DNA from: Flabesymbios commensalis
Taxonomy: Eukaryota > Annelida > Polychaeta > Terebellida > Flabelligeridae
DNA: 64,000 nucleotides
Assembly: GCA_964017125.1 (NCBI GenBank)
Contig: OZ024912.1
Location: 65,583,890 to 65,647,889, forward strand
Reading direction: 5' to 3'
Positions 31,601 through 41,100 of this stretch are shown piece after piece. A program made the position numbers and the translations under genes. The notes under the pieces were generated by a model that worked only from the letters and a program-made list of their open reading frames with translations, was not told the origin of the DNA and made no database searches. The number at the start of each line of letters is the position of its first letter. Positions within the stretch are counted from its first letter, which is position 1.

Positions 31601-34492
31601 CGTCGGCGTCGGCGTCGGCGTTAACATTTACTTGTGGGCGCGATAACTTGAAAAGTTTTTCATGTTTCCTTCCCAAATTTGTTTTGCATGTTACTAATGA
31701 CCACTTCTCGGACAAGTTCAATAATGGCTGAAAAAAAATTCAAAATGGCCGACTTATTGCGATTTTTCACCTTTTACGTCAAGAATTTGACCTTGTGGGC
31801 GCGATAACTTAAAAAGTTTTTCACGTATCCTTTTCAAATTTGTTATGCATGTTACTAATGACCAGTTCTCGGACAAGTTCAATAATGGCCGAAAAAAAAA
31901 AAAAAAGGCCAATTTATTGCGATTTTTCACATTTTACGTCAATAATTTGACCTTGTGGGCGCGATAAGTTGAAAAGTTTTTCACATATCCTCTTCAAATT
32001 GGTTATGCATGTTACTAATAAGTAGTTCTTGGACAAGTTCAATAATGGCCGAAAAAAAAAAAAAATGGCCGATTTATTGTGATTTTTCTCATTTTACGTC
32101 AATAATTTGACCTTGTGGGCGCGATAACTTGAAAAGTTTTTCACATATCCTCTTCAAACTTGTTATGCATGTTACTAATAAGTAGTTCTTGGACAAGTTC
32201 AATAATGGCTGAAAAAAAATTCAAAATGGCCGATTTATTGCGATTTTTCTCATTTTACGTCAATAATTTGACCTTGTGGGCGCGATGACTTGAAAAGTTT
32301 TTAATATATCATCTTCAAATCTGTTATGCTTGTTACTAATAACCAGTTCTTGGACAACTTCAATAATGGCTGGAAAAAAATTCAAAATGGCCGATTTATT
32401 GTCATCTTTCACATTTTTTGTCAATAATTTGACCTTGTGGCCGCAATAATGACTTCAAGTTCAATAATGGCGGCGGGCTATTGTTGAGTGTGCTCTTGTT
32501 AATGATTGATTTTCAAATCAATGGGGTGGGCGTTTTTTGGAATATGGGCGTTTATCTGTTTATTAAAATAAATACGGTATATAGGTTACTTACATCAACT
32601 ATGAGTACCGGTATGTTGTTCTTATGTCTCTTATGTAAAATTGTTCATTTATTCACTACTTTCCCGGTACCAAGGAATTTTACATATTTTATGTTCTTGG
32701 ATTCAGATCTTAATAAAATTATTTAATTTTATTTTGTGTCGTCAAGCGGAAGCTCAAATTTAATTTGTGGAAACAACAAACAGTATTTGGAAAAATAAAT
32801 GATTTATTTGTATTCTATTGTTACAAAATAAATTGTTTACAATTGAAGATATGAAACAGTTTCAAAGTGAAGACATGAACAATTTTCTGGCAAAAATCAA
32901 GATGTGTCTCTCAGTTGGGAGCTCGCTGCAGAAAGATGACGATTGAACGTGATGCAACTGCAGCAACGACACACTGAGGTCGCTCGTGCACCAGTTAATT
33001 TTCTATTCAAGCAATGAGCCACAAAGCTATATAGTATTTGAGTAAAAGGGAATTACTGCACGAGTAATTGCTTTTGTTAATTCTACAAAATTACTTTGAG
33101 TGAGCCCAAATTAGATTTTTTTTGATGGATTTTCATTTAACATATCAGGGCTGGAAATAAGGTTCAAAATGCTGGTTGTCCAGCGGACAACAACGCGGAA
33201 TATTTTGGTTGTCCGCCACAATTTTAAGTTCCGCCCAAAAATGAGAACAGAAATCAAACTATAATTTTGATCACGACCACAATTATTAACTATGTTAAGC
33301 AGTTAAAAAAATGATGGTCAAAATTTGGTTGGGCATAAGCTACATGTAGACTAGTCTGGTATGTAGTAGTTACGGCCCACAGTCAGTGACTGTCACCGTT
33401 GGATGAAAATCTGTGGTTGTCCGTACGGACAACCATCAGAGCAGAATGGGTTGTCCGTCTTGTGATTTAGTTGTCCCGGACAAACGGAACGCTCTTATTT
33501 CCAGCCCTGCATATAAAAGCAGCATTGGAAAATACAGTGTTTATATGGCACTTTTGAAGAGTTATATTATGTATGGTACATTAACATACTTGTTTAATTT
33601 GCAGGCATGTCACCCTGAACCAGGAAAGCATTATGATGGCATTACACGTACGGCCTATCTGCCAGCTAACGCTGAAGGACGTGAGGTGCTGCTACTTTTG
33701 AAAAGAGCTTTTGATGAAGGTCTTACTTTTACTATTGGGAATTCAACTAGTGGTCGGTCAGGTGTTATAACATGGAATGACATACGGCATAAAACCCGTA
33801 TCGATGGAGGCAGAAGACAGTGAGTTTGCTGCTTAACATGACATATATACACTGTAACTATAATATACATGATATATACATGTATATGCCGACCCAGATT
33901 TGTGGGGAAAATATTGCTCAAAGTATAGTTGTCAGCTCGTACCTAGCAACTAATACTGTATCCTTACTTGTCTAGTTTCAGCATTTAATTATCGGTTTAT
34001 ATGCTGCATTACCGGATCTCTTTGACATTTTTCATTAGTTTTATTTGTGATGCAATTGCCAGCTTTAAACAAATTACCCTGTTATCATTCACTTTTTAAA
34101 TGCTTTGTTTGTGAATTTCTGCACTGATGTCAACAACAGTAGTTTCTCAACATTTCAATAGACCTTGAGTAACAGATTATTTAAAGTAAAAAAGGTCCTT
34201 ATTTTGTGACACAGATATATATAATATGAGGTGAGTTTATTTTCACATAACCAAGAAATTTTCGGTCACTTGATGAGGTATAGATCGCTGTAGCAAGACA
34301 CAACTTCAAGTGATACAAGATTTAAATTTAATACTTGAGTGGTCTATAAGAGTTAAAACACTGTAGCAGATTACATTGTTTATTTTTATTGTGCATACAA
34401 TCCTTTGGTTTATTCTCGACAGAATGGGGTATCCAGATCCTGAATATCTGCAGAATGTCAAAGATGATCTGGCTGAGAAAGGCATCAATTAG
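19501..34492 (+). CDS. DTX3L-like E3 ligase: RRM, KH-like, macro, RING and DTC domains in one chain
   Basis: Eleven exons join in phase: 19501-19666, 19920-19993, 20240-20401, 21117-21195, 22856-23090, 26845-26982, 27342-28476, 28704-28899, 29473-31442, 33605-33819, 34423-34492. Every intron is GT-AG. The product is 1479 aa. Domains: RRM-like about 1-75 (VSGIPG, KALVSFKD), KH-like about 346-500, macro about 605-785 (AIVNPANSNLKHLAGLAGVI), Ser/His/Thr/Pro repeats about 1018-1280, RING 1297-1335 (C1297, C1300, C1313, H1315, C1318, C1321, C1332, C1335), DTC about 1355-1479 (LPGF, GRSGVITWNDIRHKTR, GYPDPEYL). Deltex RING-DTC proteins are known E3 ligases that also bind ADP-ribose and ubiquitinate ADP-ribosylated targets; the macro domain is a known ADP-ribose reader. 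Vertebrate DTX3L pairs with the separate macro protein PARP9. The ATG lies 5 bases after an acceptor (19494-19495), so a non-coding first exon upstream is likely. It could equally be called PARP14/Deltex-like; orthology is not established. Confidence 0.92.
20240..20401 (+). CDS. Deltex-type gene, coding exon 3
   Basis: Encodes VFSNLSAELDPLTVACIPDV and onward to GSMWQIK in phase 0 at both ends. The reading frame stays open into the intron as far as 20674, but the GT donor at 20402 and the in-phase next exon make that an extension of the frame and not coding sequence. Confidence 0.8.
20445..20714. mobile_element. 270-bp MITE in intron 3
   Basis: The ends are perfect 16-bp inverted repeats, CAGTCTTTCCCAATAA and its complement. 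The interior contains A-rich and GACCAAAAAA runs. The target duplication is unclear. The CAG start suggests a hAT-like element; this is inference. Confidence 0.75.
22255..22375 (+). repeat. Fragment related to the 5' part of the element at 23424-26010
   Basis: Shares ..GTCTGATTGTCT.CAAATTTT.CACACA..C.CCTAGG with 23697-23745. Lies in the intron between coding exons 4 and 5. Confidence 0.55.
22856..23090 (+). CDS. Deltex-type gene, coding exon 5
   Basis: Acidic and Ser/His/Arg-rich linker (HDYRHGSSRYDPDD to FNSASKSY) between the RRM-like and KH-like parts; probably disordered. The donor is ACAG/GTAGGT, and the exon joins 26845-26982 in phase. Confidence 0.8.
23347..23412. repeat. Palindrome of the TTTTCACCCACTTGAAGTTG family
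   Basis: The arms AAATTTTCACCCACTTGAAG and CTCAAGTGGGTGAAAATT surround a short centre. It is part of a TTAA-type element related to 19121-19354. That host is split by the Helentron-like insertion that begins at 23424: its continuation (TAATTTGAGACTAAACATCA) resumes after 26010. Confidence 0.7.
23424..26010 (+). mobile_element. Helentron-like non-autonomous element with an array of about twelve 145-155-bp monomers
   Basis: The left end AGCTCCCGCC folds at once into a hairpin (AGCTCCC...GGGAGCT, 23424-23460). From about 23990 to 25800 monomers repeat ACC(A/G)TTACTATAAAACAAA, GAGAGGATGCATCTTGAAAA and TTCAAAATGGCCGCC. Near the right end GGAGC-GGGA-GCTCC (25980s) forms a hairpin about 18 bp before ...GTAGTCTTG. 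Deleting 23424-26010 restores ACTTGTATTTGTTTAATTTG, the sequence found intact just downstream, so it entered between T residues without a clear duplication. T/T insertion, a 5' hairpin, a 3' subterminal hairpin and a central array of about 150-bp repeats are known for Helentron-associated elements. There is no Rep/helicase ORF. Confidence 0.7.
26022..26125 (+). repeat. Short tandem repeat of the interrupted TTAA element
   Basis: GTGAAAATTACTTGTATTTG follows AACATCAAGTG(G/A) twice (near 26030 and 26085), next to TAATTTGAGACTAAACATCA. It supplies the uninterrupted reference for the insertion site of the element at 23424-26010. Confidence 0.6.
26232..26442 (-). mobile_element. piggyBac-like MITE, GACGTC-palindrome family
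   Basis: TTAA on both sides (26228-26231 and 26443-26446). Ends run TCCCTACAGCACC and GCGCTTTAAGGG. It carries TCTGACGTCTGTAGACGTCAGA. Other members: 35040-35262, 35976-36190, 49416-49660, 54183-54310, 57650-57864. It lies in the intron between coding exons 5 and 6. Confidence 0.75.
26845..26982 (+). CDS. Deltex-type gene, coding exon 6
   Basis: Encodes a hydrophilic linker (SSAPIKSSSHSGVYDNTHSE and onward to GDTRSQ). The acceptor is ATTACAG and the donor AAAG/GTAAGC. It joins exon 5 and exon 7 through split arginine codons. Confidence 0.8.
27095..27281. mobile_element. 187-bp MITE with ATACYGTATTTATTC ends
   Basis: The left end ATACCGTATTTATTCCAATA matches the complement of the right end, ATACTGTATTTATTCTAATA inward, over about 24 bp. 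A second copy at 31487-32580 is split by another element. Confidence 0.75.
27342..28476 (+). CDS. Deltex-type gene, coding exon 7 (KH-like region, start of macro domain)
   Basis: Residues 285-663. KH-like segments read VARYVHRIHKKKVEEIALRC and, further on, GSITAIRLSGNP, as in DTX3L and PARP14 proteins. The macro domain begins near KIKVLVYTSDITRLQVGAIV, and ANS at 626-628 lies in the ADP-ribose-binding region of the fold. The donor is CAA/GTGAGT, and the exon joins VSENFATGAGHLPCDYIIHA in phase 0. Confidence 0.9.
28704..28899 (+). CDS. Deltex-type gene, coding exon 8 (middle of macro domain)
   Basis: Encodes VSENFATGAGHLPCDYIIHA to KIAMPAISTG. GAGHLPCDYIIHAVGP and AMPAISTG are the conserved macro-domain strands and binding loop. 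Phase 0 in, phase 1 out. Confidence 0.9.
29473..31442 (+). CDS. Deltex-type gene, coding exon 9 (end of macro, repeats, RING, start of DTC)
   Basis: Residues 729-1385. GIFKVPEDVCGRSMF completes the macro domain. A long acidic and Ser-rich linker follows, then GSLH-TP type repeats, the RING finger (CEFC, CGHKLCNDC, CPLC) and LPGFSDIATIVINYRFPSGV, the first strand of the DTC domain. The frame is open upstream to 29406, but TTTTTTTCAG at 29466-29472 is the acceptor used. Confidence 0.92.
30465..30584 (+). repeat. In-frame 24-bp coding minisatellite, five copies
   Basis: ACTCCAGCTGGTAGTCTTCA plus TGCC encodes TPAGSLHA. The copies are nearly identical at the DNA level while the surrounding GSLHNTP-like repeats are diverged, so this block expanded recently. 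Confidence 0.9.
30948..31044 (+). repeat. Second block of the 24-bp coding minisatellite, about four copies
   Basis: Same unit as 30465-30584, 365 bp downstream and in the same frame (TPPAGSLHATPAGSLNATPA). Confidence 0.9.
31487..32580. mobile_element. MITE (copy 2 of the 27095-27281 family) split by another element
   Basis: The left end ATACTGTATTTATTCTAATG and the right end AATAAATACGGTAT match the first copy. Removing 31544-32498 brings together GCTTATTAGAGTAGTTTT and TTAATGATTG, as in the intact copy at 27165-27195. Confidence 0.75.
31544..32498 (+). mobile_element. Helentron-like non-autonomous element with about five 160-bp monomers
   Basis: The left end AGCCCGCCTTTT forms a hairpin with AAAAAAGGTGGGCT (31544-31579). 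Next comes a (GGCGTC)n run at about 31590-31621, then monomers with TTGTGGGCGCGATAACTTGA, TTATGCATGTTACTAAT, GGACAAGTTCAATAATGGC and TTCAAAATGGCCGATTTATT. The right end has GGCGGCGGGCTA and terminates ...TGCTCTTG. The ends (AGC.CCGCC and TCTTG) and the T-rich target agree with the element at 23424-26010, although the monomers differ. It lies in the intron between coding exons 9 and 10. Confidence 0.7.
33146..33509. mobile_element. 364-bp MITE with perfect CAGGGCTGGAAATAAG ends
   Basis: 16-bp perfect terminal inverted repeats. CATAT flanks both sides (33141-33145, 33510-33514). Inside, TTGTCCG and its complement CGGACAA recur many times. The ends resemble hAT, but the duplication is 5 bp and not 8. 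It ends 95 bp before coding exon 10 of the Deltex-type gene. Confidence 0.8.
33605..33819 (+). CDS. Deltex-type gene, coding exon 10 (core of DTC domain)
   Basis: Encodes ACHPEPGKHYDGITRTAYLP to HKTRIDGGRR. GREVLLLLKRAFDEGLTFTI and GRSGVITWNDIRHKTR are the most conserved DTC stretches. Where most family members have HHKT this one has RHKT. The donor is ACA/GTGAGT. Confidence 0.9.
34423..34492 (+). CDS. Deltex-type gene, last coding exon
   Basis: Encodes MGYPDPEYLQNVKDDLAEKG then IN and a TAG stop. GYPDPxYL is the hallmark C-terminus of the DTC domain. Confidence 0.9.
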
Positions 34493-34816
34493 TAAGCTGA
34501 TAAAAGATTTACTTCATGTAAAGGTGAAAATAAGTCTCTCATTTGTTCACATTGACTTTATTCTTATGTGTGTAGCTTTTAGAACCCATGTAGCAACTTA
34601 GCAAGTGTAATATTTTATAGACCACACAGCCTATTTGGAATAATTCATTTCATATTAAAAAGTGAAATCTCAAAATAGTGATGTTTGGAAATTTCACTTT
34701 GAATTATCACTGGTGCGTAGCACTAATTGAATTAAAAAAAATACTCAATCAGCTGAAGGGTTCATTTGAGTTATTGCGCTACAAGTAATGTTTTGTTGGA
34801 ATAGCACTTTCGAAGA

Positions 34817-34822
34817 AATAAA
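34817..34822 (+). terminator. Candidate poly(A) signal of the Deltex-type gene
   Basis: AATAAA about 325 bp after the stop codon, the clearest signal before the MITE at 34871. Confidence 0.4.
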
Positions 34823-34870
34823 TTTCAATTTTATTATTATTGCTTCCAAGGCACTACCCTGTAGCTGGTT

Positions 34871-34978
34871 CCCAGCAAACATGATACACTGACCCAATAT
34901 TAGTTTAATGTTGGCCCCCATCTATGACACTTGTCCAACATTAAGCCAACATTGGCTCAAAATATCGTGTTTGCTGGG
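34871..34978. mobile_element. Hairpin MITE, CCCAGCAAACA family
   Basis: Starts CCCAGCAAACATGATA and ends TATCGTGTTTGCTGGG. Internal CAACATT and AATGTTGG halves pair. 108 bp. Confidence 0.8.
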
Positions 34979-35039
34979 CTGTTTTTTTTTTAAAAGGCTC
35001 AGCATTTTGTGTTGTTAAAAATGGATATCTGCGTATTAA

Positions 35040-35262
35040 CCTTCGCAACGCTGGAATATTTTTGTATAAACCATGGAGACCAATTTTTTTTAATATGAAA
35101 TCATTAAAAATGTCTCAGTTAGCTCTTTTTGCTTTATTAAATACCTAAGTTATGGGTCTACGACCGTTATAATTGTTTTAATTCTTTCAGCGCGGGTACC
35201 GTCTATAGACGTCGGAATCTGACTGTCTATAGATGTCTATAGACTTTACCCACGCTGAAAGG
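35040..35262 (+). mobile_element. piggyBac-like MITE, GACGTC-palindrome family
   Basis: TTAA at left (35036-35039) and TTCA at right. Ends CCTTCGCAACGCTG and CACGCTGAAAGG. Contains TTTTTGTATAAACCATGGAG and GTTATGGGTCTACGAC, shared with the copies at 49416, 54183 and 57650, and a degraded GACGTC palindrome near its right end. Confidence 0.7.
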
Positions 35263-35270
35263 TTCAATGT

Positions 35271-35309
35271 GTCGTATCTGTCACTTTTATAAAGTCACAG
35301 ATACAACCC
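35271..35309. repeat. Palindrome with the GTATCTGYCACTTT core
   Basis: CGTATCTGTCACTTT pairs with AAAGT-CACAGATAC. It fills the space between the element ending at 35262 and the one starting at 35307. Related cores lie at 41966, 43348, 45972, 50983 and 62192. Confidence 0.65.
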
Positions 35310-35574
35310 TTTAACCATTCACCTACCCCTGTGATTTGAGTTTAGCCTCGCGCAATACAACACATGTAGCTCTGTTGATATCTGCTCTGGTCAGCTCTGG
35401 CTAATGGTTAGCCAGAGCTGACCAGAGCAGTTATCAGAATAACTTACTGCTTATGATACAGATGGCGTTTTGTGGTCGTTGGATATAAAGTTTGCAGGAA
35501 AAAATAAATCTACTGTAAAAATACTACTTTTTAAATATTTTCTGCCAATATAGGTGTCAGTGGCAGGTAAAGGG
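35307..35574. mobile_element. piggyBac-like MITE with a perfect 49-bp palindrome
   Basis: Ends CCCTTTAACCATTCACC and, inward from the right, CCCTTTACCTGCCACTG. TTAA on the right at 35575-35578, ACAA on the left. At 35382-35430 a perfect palindrome has 23-base arms starting CTGCTCTGGTCAGCTC around the loop TGG. Its right TTAA is also the left TTAA of the next element. Confidence 0.75.
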
Positions 35575-35578
35575 TTAA

Positions 35579-35765
35579 CCCTTTCACCGCTGTTACCGAT
35601 TATATTCGTTTTTTTACATTTTTTATCAGCACATATTGCCTATCAGCTTTTGAACATGATGAAAATAAAATGTGATAGCAATCAACATGATTTGAAAATA
35701 GTTGTCCTCCATTTAATCAAATCTAAATAATTTCCAGTGTTGAGTAGCTTTACGAATTTTCAATG
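35579..35765 (+). mobile_element. Left part of a TTAA element (family of 44502-44738)
   Basis: Begins CCCTTTCACCGCTGTTACCG directly after the shared TTAA. It follows the 44502-44738 element through ATCAGCACAT, GTGATAGCAATCAACATGAT and CTCCATTTAATCAAATCTAA, then loses similarity before the palindrome. The right end is missing or diverged. Confidence 0.6.
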
Positions 35766-35975
35766 GAACACTTAAAAATACACATAAACATAGATTCTGA
35801 TGACAGATTTTTTTTGTAAATATCAAAAATGTATTTTTTCAGAAATTCTTACAATCTTGTTAAAAACCAAGATCATGAAAATAATTAGTGCCGTATTTGC
35901 CGGACTATACTGGGCTACTTGGTTTTTTTAATCGATCTGATCGAAAACAAGGTCATTGTCACTATTTTTTATTTC

Positions 35976-36190
35976 TTTCAGCATGGGGATCGACTTTAGA
36001 TGCCAGAATCCCCACACTAAAATAATTAAAAAACTATAATGGTCTTAGACCCATAACAGATGTATTCAAATGAACTAAGCTGCTAAGACATTTTTGATGA
36101 CATGTTTGATGACTTCAAATTGTCCAGACAAATTGTGAAAACGTCTAGAGACGTCTGATTCTGACGCATAAAGTCCCTGCACTGAAAGGG
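35976..36190 (-). mobile_element. Degraded piggyBac-like MITE, GACGTC family
   Basis: CTTTCAGCATGGGG at left and CACTGAAAGGG at right. The interior holds TAGACCCATAACAGATGTAT and ACGTCTAGAGACGTCTGATT in the reverse orientation to 35040-35262. Confidence 0.55.
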
Positions 36191-36199
36191 ATTTAAAAA

Positions 36200-38095
36200 A
36201 AAACTCAAACTATAAGTAATGTCTGCAAGTGGTCCATGAATCTGGCAGAGGGTTTGAAGGGTTATTGCAGAACAAAGTGATCGTTTTGCACCATCATGTG
36301 TTTATGTACTGGTCAGGTATACAAAAACTACGCAATAATACACACACAGCCATGTTTGTGGAAGGTGTTATGAATATATTCTGCTACATTATGTGGAGAG
36401 AGGCGATACATTTTAAAACCTAAGGATGTTGTAAATATCACTTCCAAGTTACTTACCTTTGTTTATGACCCTTTAGTACAAACGTGGCAAAATTGGTACC
36501 CGGTATGTATAATCCATCAATTTTTTTCGTCTTTCATGCTATGAAAAGGTGAATTGTTTTAAGGAATTGGTATCATTGCCTATCCAACAAACTGTTAGAT
36601 TTTGTTATTCTAATTTGTGACTCTGTGTCATTTTGTGATATAATGTTATGTAAAACAGGGTTATATAATATACAATGTATTGAACCTGCAAATACGAGGC
36701 ACTGATCCTATAGTGGTTTATTGCTAATATCCGGGATTGCAGCCAACAAGCTAAATAACAAGTGTTATGGAAAGTGTTAACTCAAAATTTAGTTTAATAA
36801 AAATGGCATATCCTACTGTGACTGTTTGATGTTTCGTATGATATGTTCTTCCATAGAGTCAACAATGCTGCTCTGTACCGATGTGCCTCTTTAGAACAAA
36901 CGGATCAAAGGTGATGATTATATATAAACACGTTATAAAAACTTCTGTTACTTGTTAAATATGATAAGGATGCCGCCAAACTTATCTAATTGTGTTTTAA
37001 AAATGTATCACTGTTAACATTTATTTAATAGTGTAGTTGAATCATCATATGACTATCCGATCAATGTAGCAGAGTTATAGATTTAGAAGTATGTTATTGT
37101 TATATGCCACTTGCATATCAATCACGTATATTGTTCTTTAGAACATTAACATACTCATTTTTATTTGAAAAATGGACTTAGATTATTGCTATATTCAGAT
37201 TCACATTGAATTCATTGACCAGGGTGGATGATTCCTCAGTCAATTCTGGACCAATTTCATGGGAGACTACGCTGACAATTTCGCGAAGTTCTAGAAGATA
37301 GGAACAAACTTTTAAACTATTATGAAAATAATTTTAAATGAGTAGTCGCCCCATCGCTAGCAAATAGTGCTTGTAAAATTTCATGACAATTGGTTGAGAA
37401 TTGACTGAGAAATCAGCAGGAATCATTCACCCCGGTTAATTTGAATCCAACTTTGTTGATCCGAGATTTGAAATATATTTTTTGCAGATGACTTATCAAC
37501 AAGATCTATTTATCATCTCATATGAGTAGTTTATTGTGGTTGAAAATTTCACTAATCAGTTCTGTTTAATTTTTTTACGTTTGTTTTCCTGCAGAAAGAA
37601 TCATTTCATTTGCAGCGTACATGATATACTTGAAAATCTGTTTTCGTATGTTATACAGACGTAGTACAAATGAATGAATAGTTGTTTTTTGATGTTATTA
37701 ATAGAACATTTGTGTTTGTTAAACATATATTTTTACACACGTCTAGCTAGCAGTTAGTCTATCTATTGCAGATCTTGTATAATCATGTGTATGAGTTGTG
37801 TTTACAGTCCCGATAGTCCAACTATCTTTTGGCAAATATTCTTTCGCAGTCACTGTTGGAAAAGATTGTACAATTCCTTGTTGATAGCGTACATGCTATG
37901 CTTGTAATACATTTTGCTGTGATTATTTCAGCGAGCAGTAAATCTGATTTATCGTTACGTATATTATTGGTTTGTTTCTTTTACTTAACTGCTGAATTGT
38001 TTCACATTGTATTGTTTCGTGTTCTTTAAAAAGCCGCCGCTCGCCACATCTTGTCTTGTTAATTTTGTATGTACGTCATTACCTGCTTGACCACG
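36200..38095. other. Stretch without a firm gene
   Basis: Mostly AT-rich. It holds only the weak exon chain described at 36857-37907 and no recognised transposon ends. Confidence 0.4.
36857..37907 (+). CDS. Weak candidate: three exon-like pieces in matching phase
   Basis: 36857-36910, 37595-37645 and 37808-37907 each follow an AG acceptor; the first two end at GT donors and the third ends in TAA. Joined, they read VNNAALYRCASLEQTDQRKN, HFICSVHDILENLF and SPDSPTIFWQIFFRSHCWKR onward without a stop. I recognise no family, no first exon was found, and such short pieces can agree in phase by chance. No function is proposed. Confidence 0.15.
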
Positions 38096-38109
38096 CAATG
38101 AAAAGGTTT

Positions 38110-41100
38110 AGGTCATGGTTGAGTGATTTTCACCAAAGTAGTGGCCATTTAAAAAAATCCGGAACTTGTGAACGCGTTGTCTCGCAACAAGGATTTTCAT
38201 AAAAATGGCAGACATTTTTTTCCGGACCTTGTGAACGCATTATCTCAGGAACTGCTAGCCCGAATAATATGTCTACAGAAACCGATATACTTGCAACTAT
38301 AGGGGGCCTACACAACAACTCCTTAAATCACATTCTCAACGCTGATGTTCCTGGGAAAAATGAAGATATAGACTATGAAATCACCACTATTAAACATTCT
38401 CCATACCTCAACATTTCTGAATTTTCAAAAATTCTCAAAGAAAATCAACTTCAGTTTTGCGTCTTGAGTTTAAATATACAGTCCCTGAATGCTAAATTTG
38501 ATGAACTTGTAATTTTCCTCCATAAATTAAATGAAACAGGCTGTGAATTTGGTGCGATATGTATTCAAGAAACGTGGCTAACAGATCAATCAGATGTGTC
38601 ATTATTTAAAATAGACGGCTATAACTTGATTTCACAGGGGAAAAAATGTAGTGCAAATGGTGGTCTGGCAATATATTTGAACGATAACTTAAATTACAAA
38701 TCTTTGACACTTTATGATAAATCTGACATTTTTGAAGCACAATTTATAGGAATTTCTGGTTCAGACATCCATAAACCAGTCATTATAGGAAATATGTATA
38801 GGCCACCACGTGATTTAAATAAAAATTATGAAACATTTATTCATGAAATAGGTCCAATATTAAAAGAACTAGAAAAATCAAACACGGAATCGATTCTATC
38901 AGGAGACTTTAATATAAATCTATTAAATATAAATGAAAAATCTATTTTCAATGAATTCCTGGACACGATGATATCTCATAGCTTCTACCCCAAGATCACT
39001 CTGCCTACCAGATTAACTGCTCGCAAAGGCACGTTGCTTGACAACTTTTTTTGTAAATTCTCAAAAGCCACATCAGAAATGATGACATGCATTTTGGTCA
39101 GTGAAATCTCAGATCATTTCCCTTACTTCATGACATTAGATATAAAAAAAAACATAAAACTCCAATAAATCCTCATCACATAACTATTCCAAAACTATCT
39201 CTTTTAGATATAGATAATATAAAAAATCAAATTACTGCAGATAACCTCCAAAATATAATAAGTAGGGACCCTAAAGCAGACCCAAACATAAACTACAACA
39301 TAATTGACGAATCTATCACTAAGGCAATTAAAATGTTTTCAAAATCAAAAACAGCTAAATTAAACAGACGAAAACACAAGCTGTCAAAATGGATAACAAT
39401 AGGCATAATAAGATCTATAAATACCAGAAACGATATGTATAGAAAACTGAGAAAAACGTCACCTGACTCTGAAGATTTTTAAACGAGAACAATTAACCTT
39501 AAAACTTATTTTGAAAAGAAGCATCCATACAGCGAAAAAAACAGTATTATAATTACTGTTTTGACAAATATAAAAATAATATTAAACAGACGTGGTCGAC
39601 TATAAATAACATTCTAAATAAAAATAGCAAGAAACATAAATTCCCAGATTTGTTAAATATAAACGGGACATTAACAAACAATAAAAAATACATTGTAAAT
39701 AGCTTTAACAGATATTTCTGTAACATTGGTCCAAAATTGGAATCTGCAATCATCATTGATTCTAACAAATCTTACAATCATTATCTAAAAAATCCCACAA
39801 CTGCGACATTTCACTTTGAGCCAACAAATAGCACAACTGTCACTAAAATAATCAATGAACTTAAAACAAGACATAGCACCGGTCCGGATGGATTATCCAC
39901 AAAATTATTACAGTATATTAAAGAACCCTTAATTGAAGCAATAACTATCACCCTTAACCAGTCTCTGAATACAGGCATTTTTCCTGAAAAATTGAAAATC
40001 GCCAAGGTAATACCAATTCATAAAAAAGAGGATCCATCGCTTTTAGAAAATTACCGACCGATTTCAATCTTACCATCTATCTCCAAAATTTTCGAAAAAA
40101 TCATTTGTAACCAAATTAAAGACTATTTCAACCTAAATAATTTGTTCCATAGCGGTCAATACGGTTTTAGAAAGCACCACTCAACCGAATTAGCTGCTAT
40201 GGAATTAATTGACAGAACAACACAAGATATGGATAGAGGAGAAACTCCTTTTGGCATATTCTTGGACCTCTCTAATGCCTTTGATACCCTGAATCACACA
40301 ATACTCTTAAATAAACTAAATCATTACGGTACTAAACACTGTCCATTAAAACTTCTAGAAAGCTATCTCTCTAATAGATTACAATATGTAGAAGACGACT
40401 ATATTAAGTCAGAATACATACCAATTACCACAGGAGTTCCTCAGGGTTCTATCTTGGGCCCACTATTATTTATTATTTATTTGAACGATATTTCTTTTTC
40501 AAGTAAATTATTTAAATTCATTGTATACGCAGATGACACTACACTATTCGCTAATTTCAGCAATCTCAACAAAAATAACAAATTGAATAAAGAATTAGCA
40601 GAAATAAGCACTTGGTTGAAAGTGAACAAATTATCACTAAATTCTGCTAAATCGAAATTCATGATATTCAGAAAACCACAGAAACAAATTAAATTACCAA
40701 TTGTCAAAATAAATGGAATACAAATTGAATGTGTTGATAATTTTAACTTTTTAGGGGTGATCATTGACAAGAATCTTACTTGGAAAAATCATTTAAACAA
40801 AGTCTCAAATAAAATAGTCAGAATAATAGGTATAATGAACAAACTAAAATTTACCCTTCCTCAAAATATTCTCATTAATATCTACAATTCTCTAATAATA
40901 CCACATATTAACTATTGCATTCTTTTATGGGGCAGCGAAAACAGTCGAGTTTCTAAATTGCAAAAAAGAGCAGTACGAATAATACGTAAGGAATCTCGCC
41001 TGTCTCACACAGATCCGATATTTAAAGAATTGAACCTCCTAAAAATAAACGACATATATCGCCTTAAACTATTAAAATGTTACTTTAAATACGAGCATAA

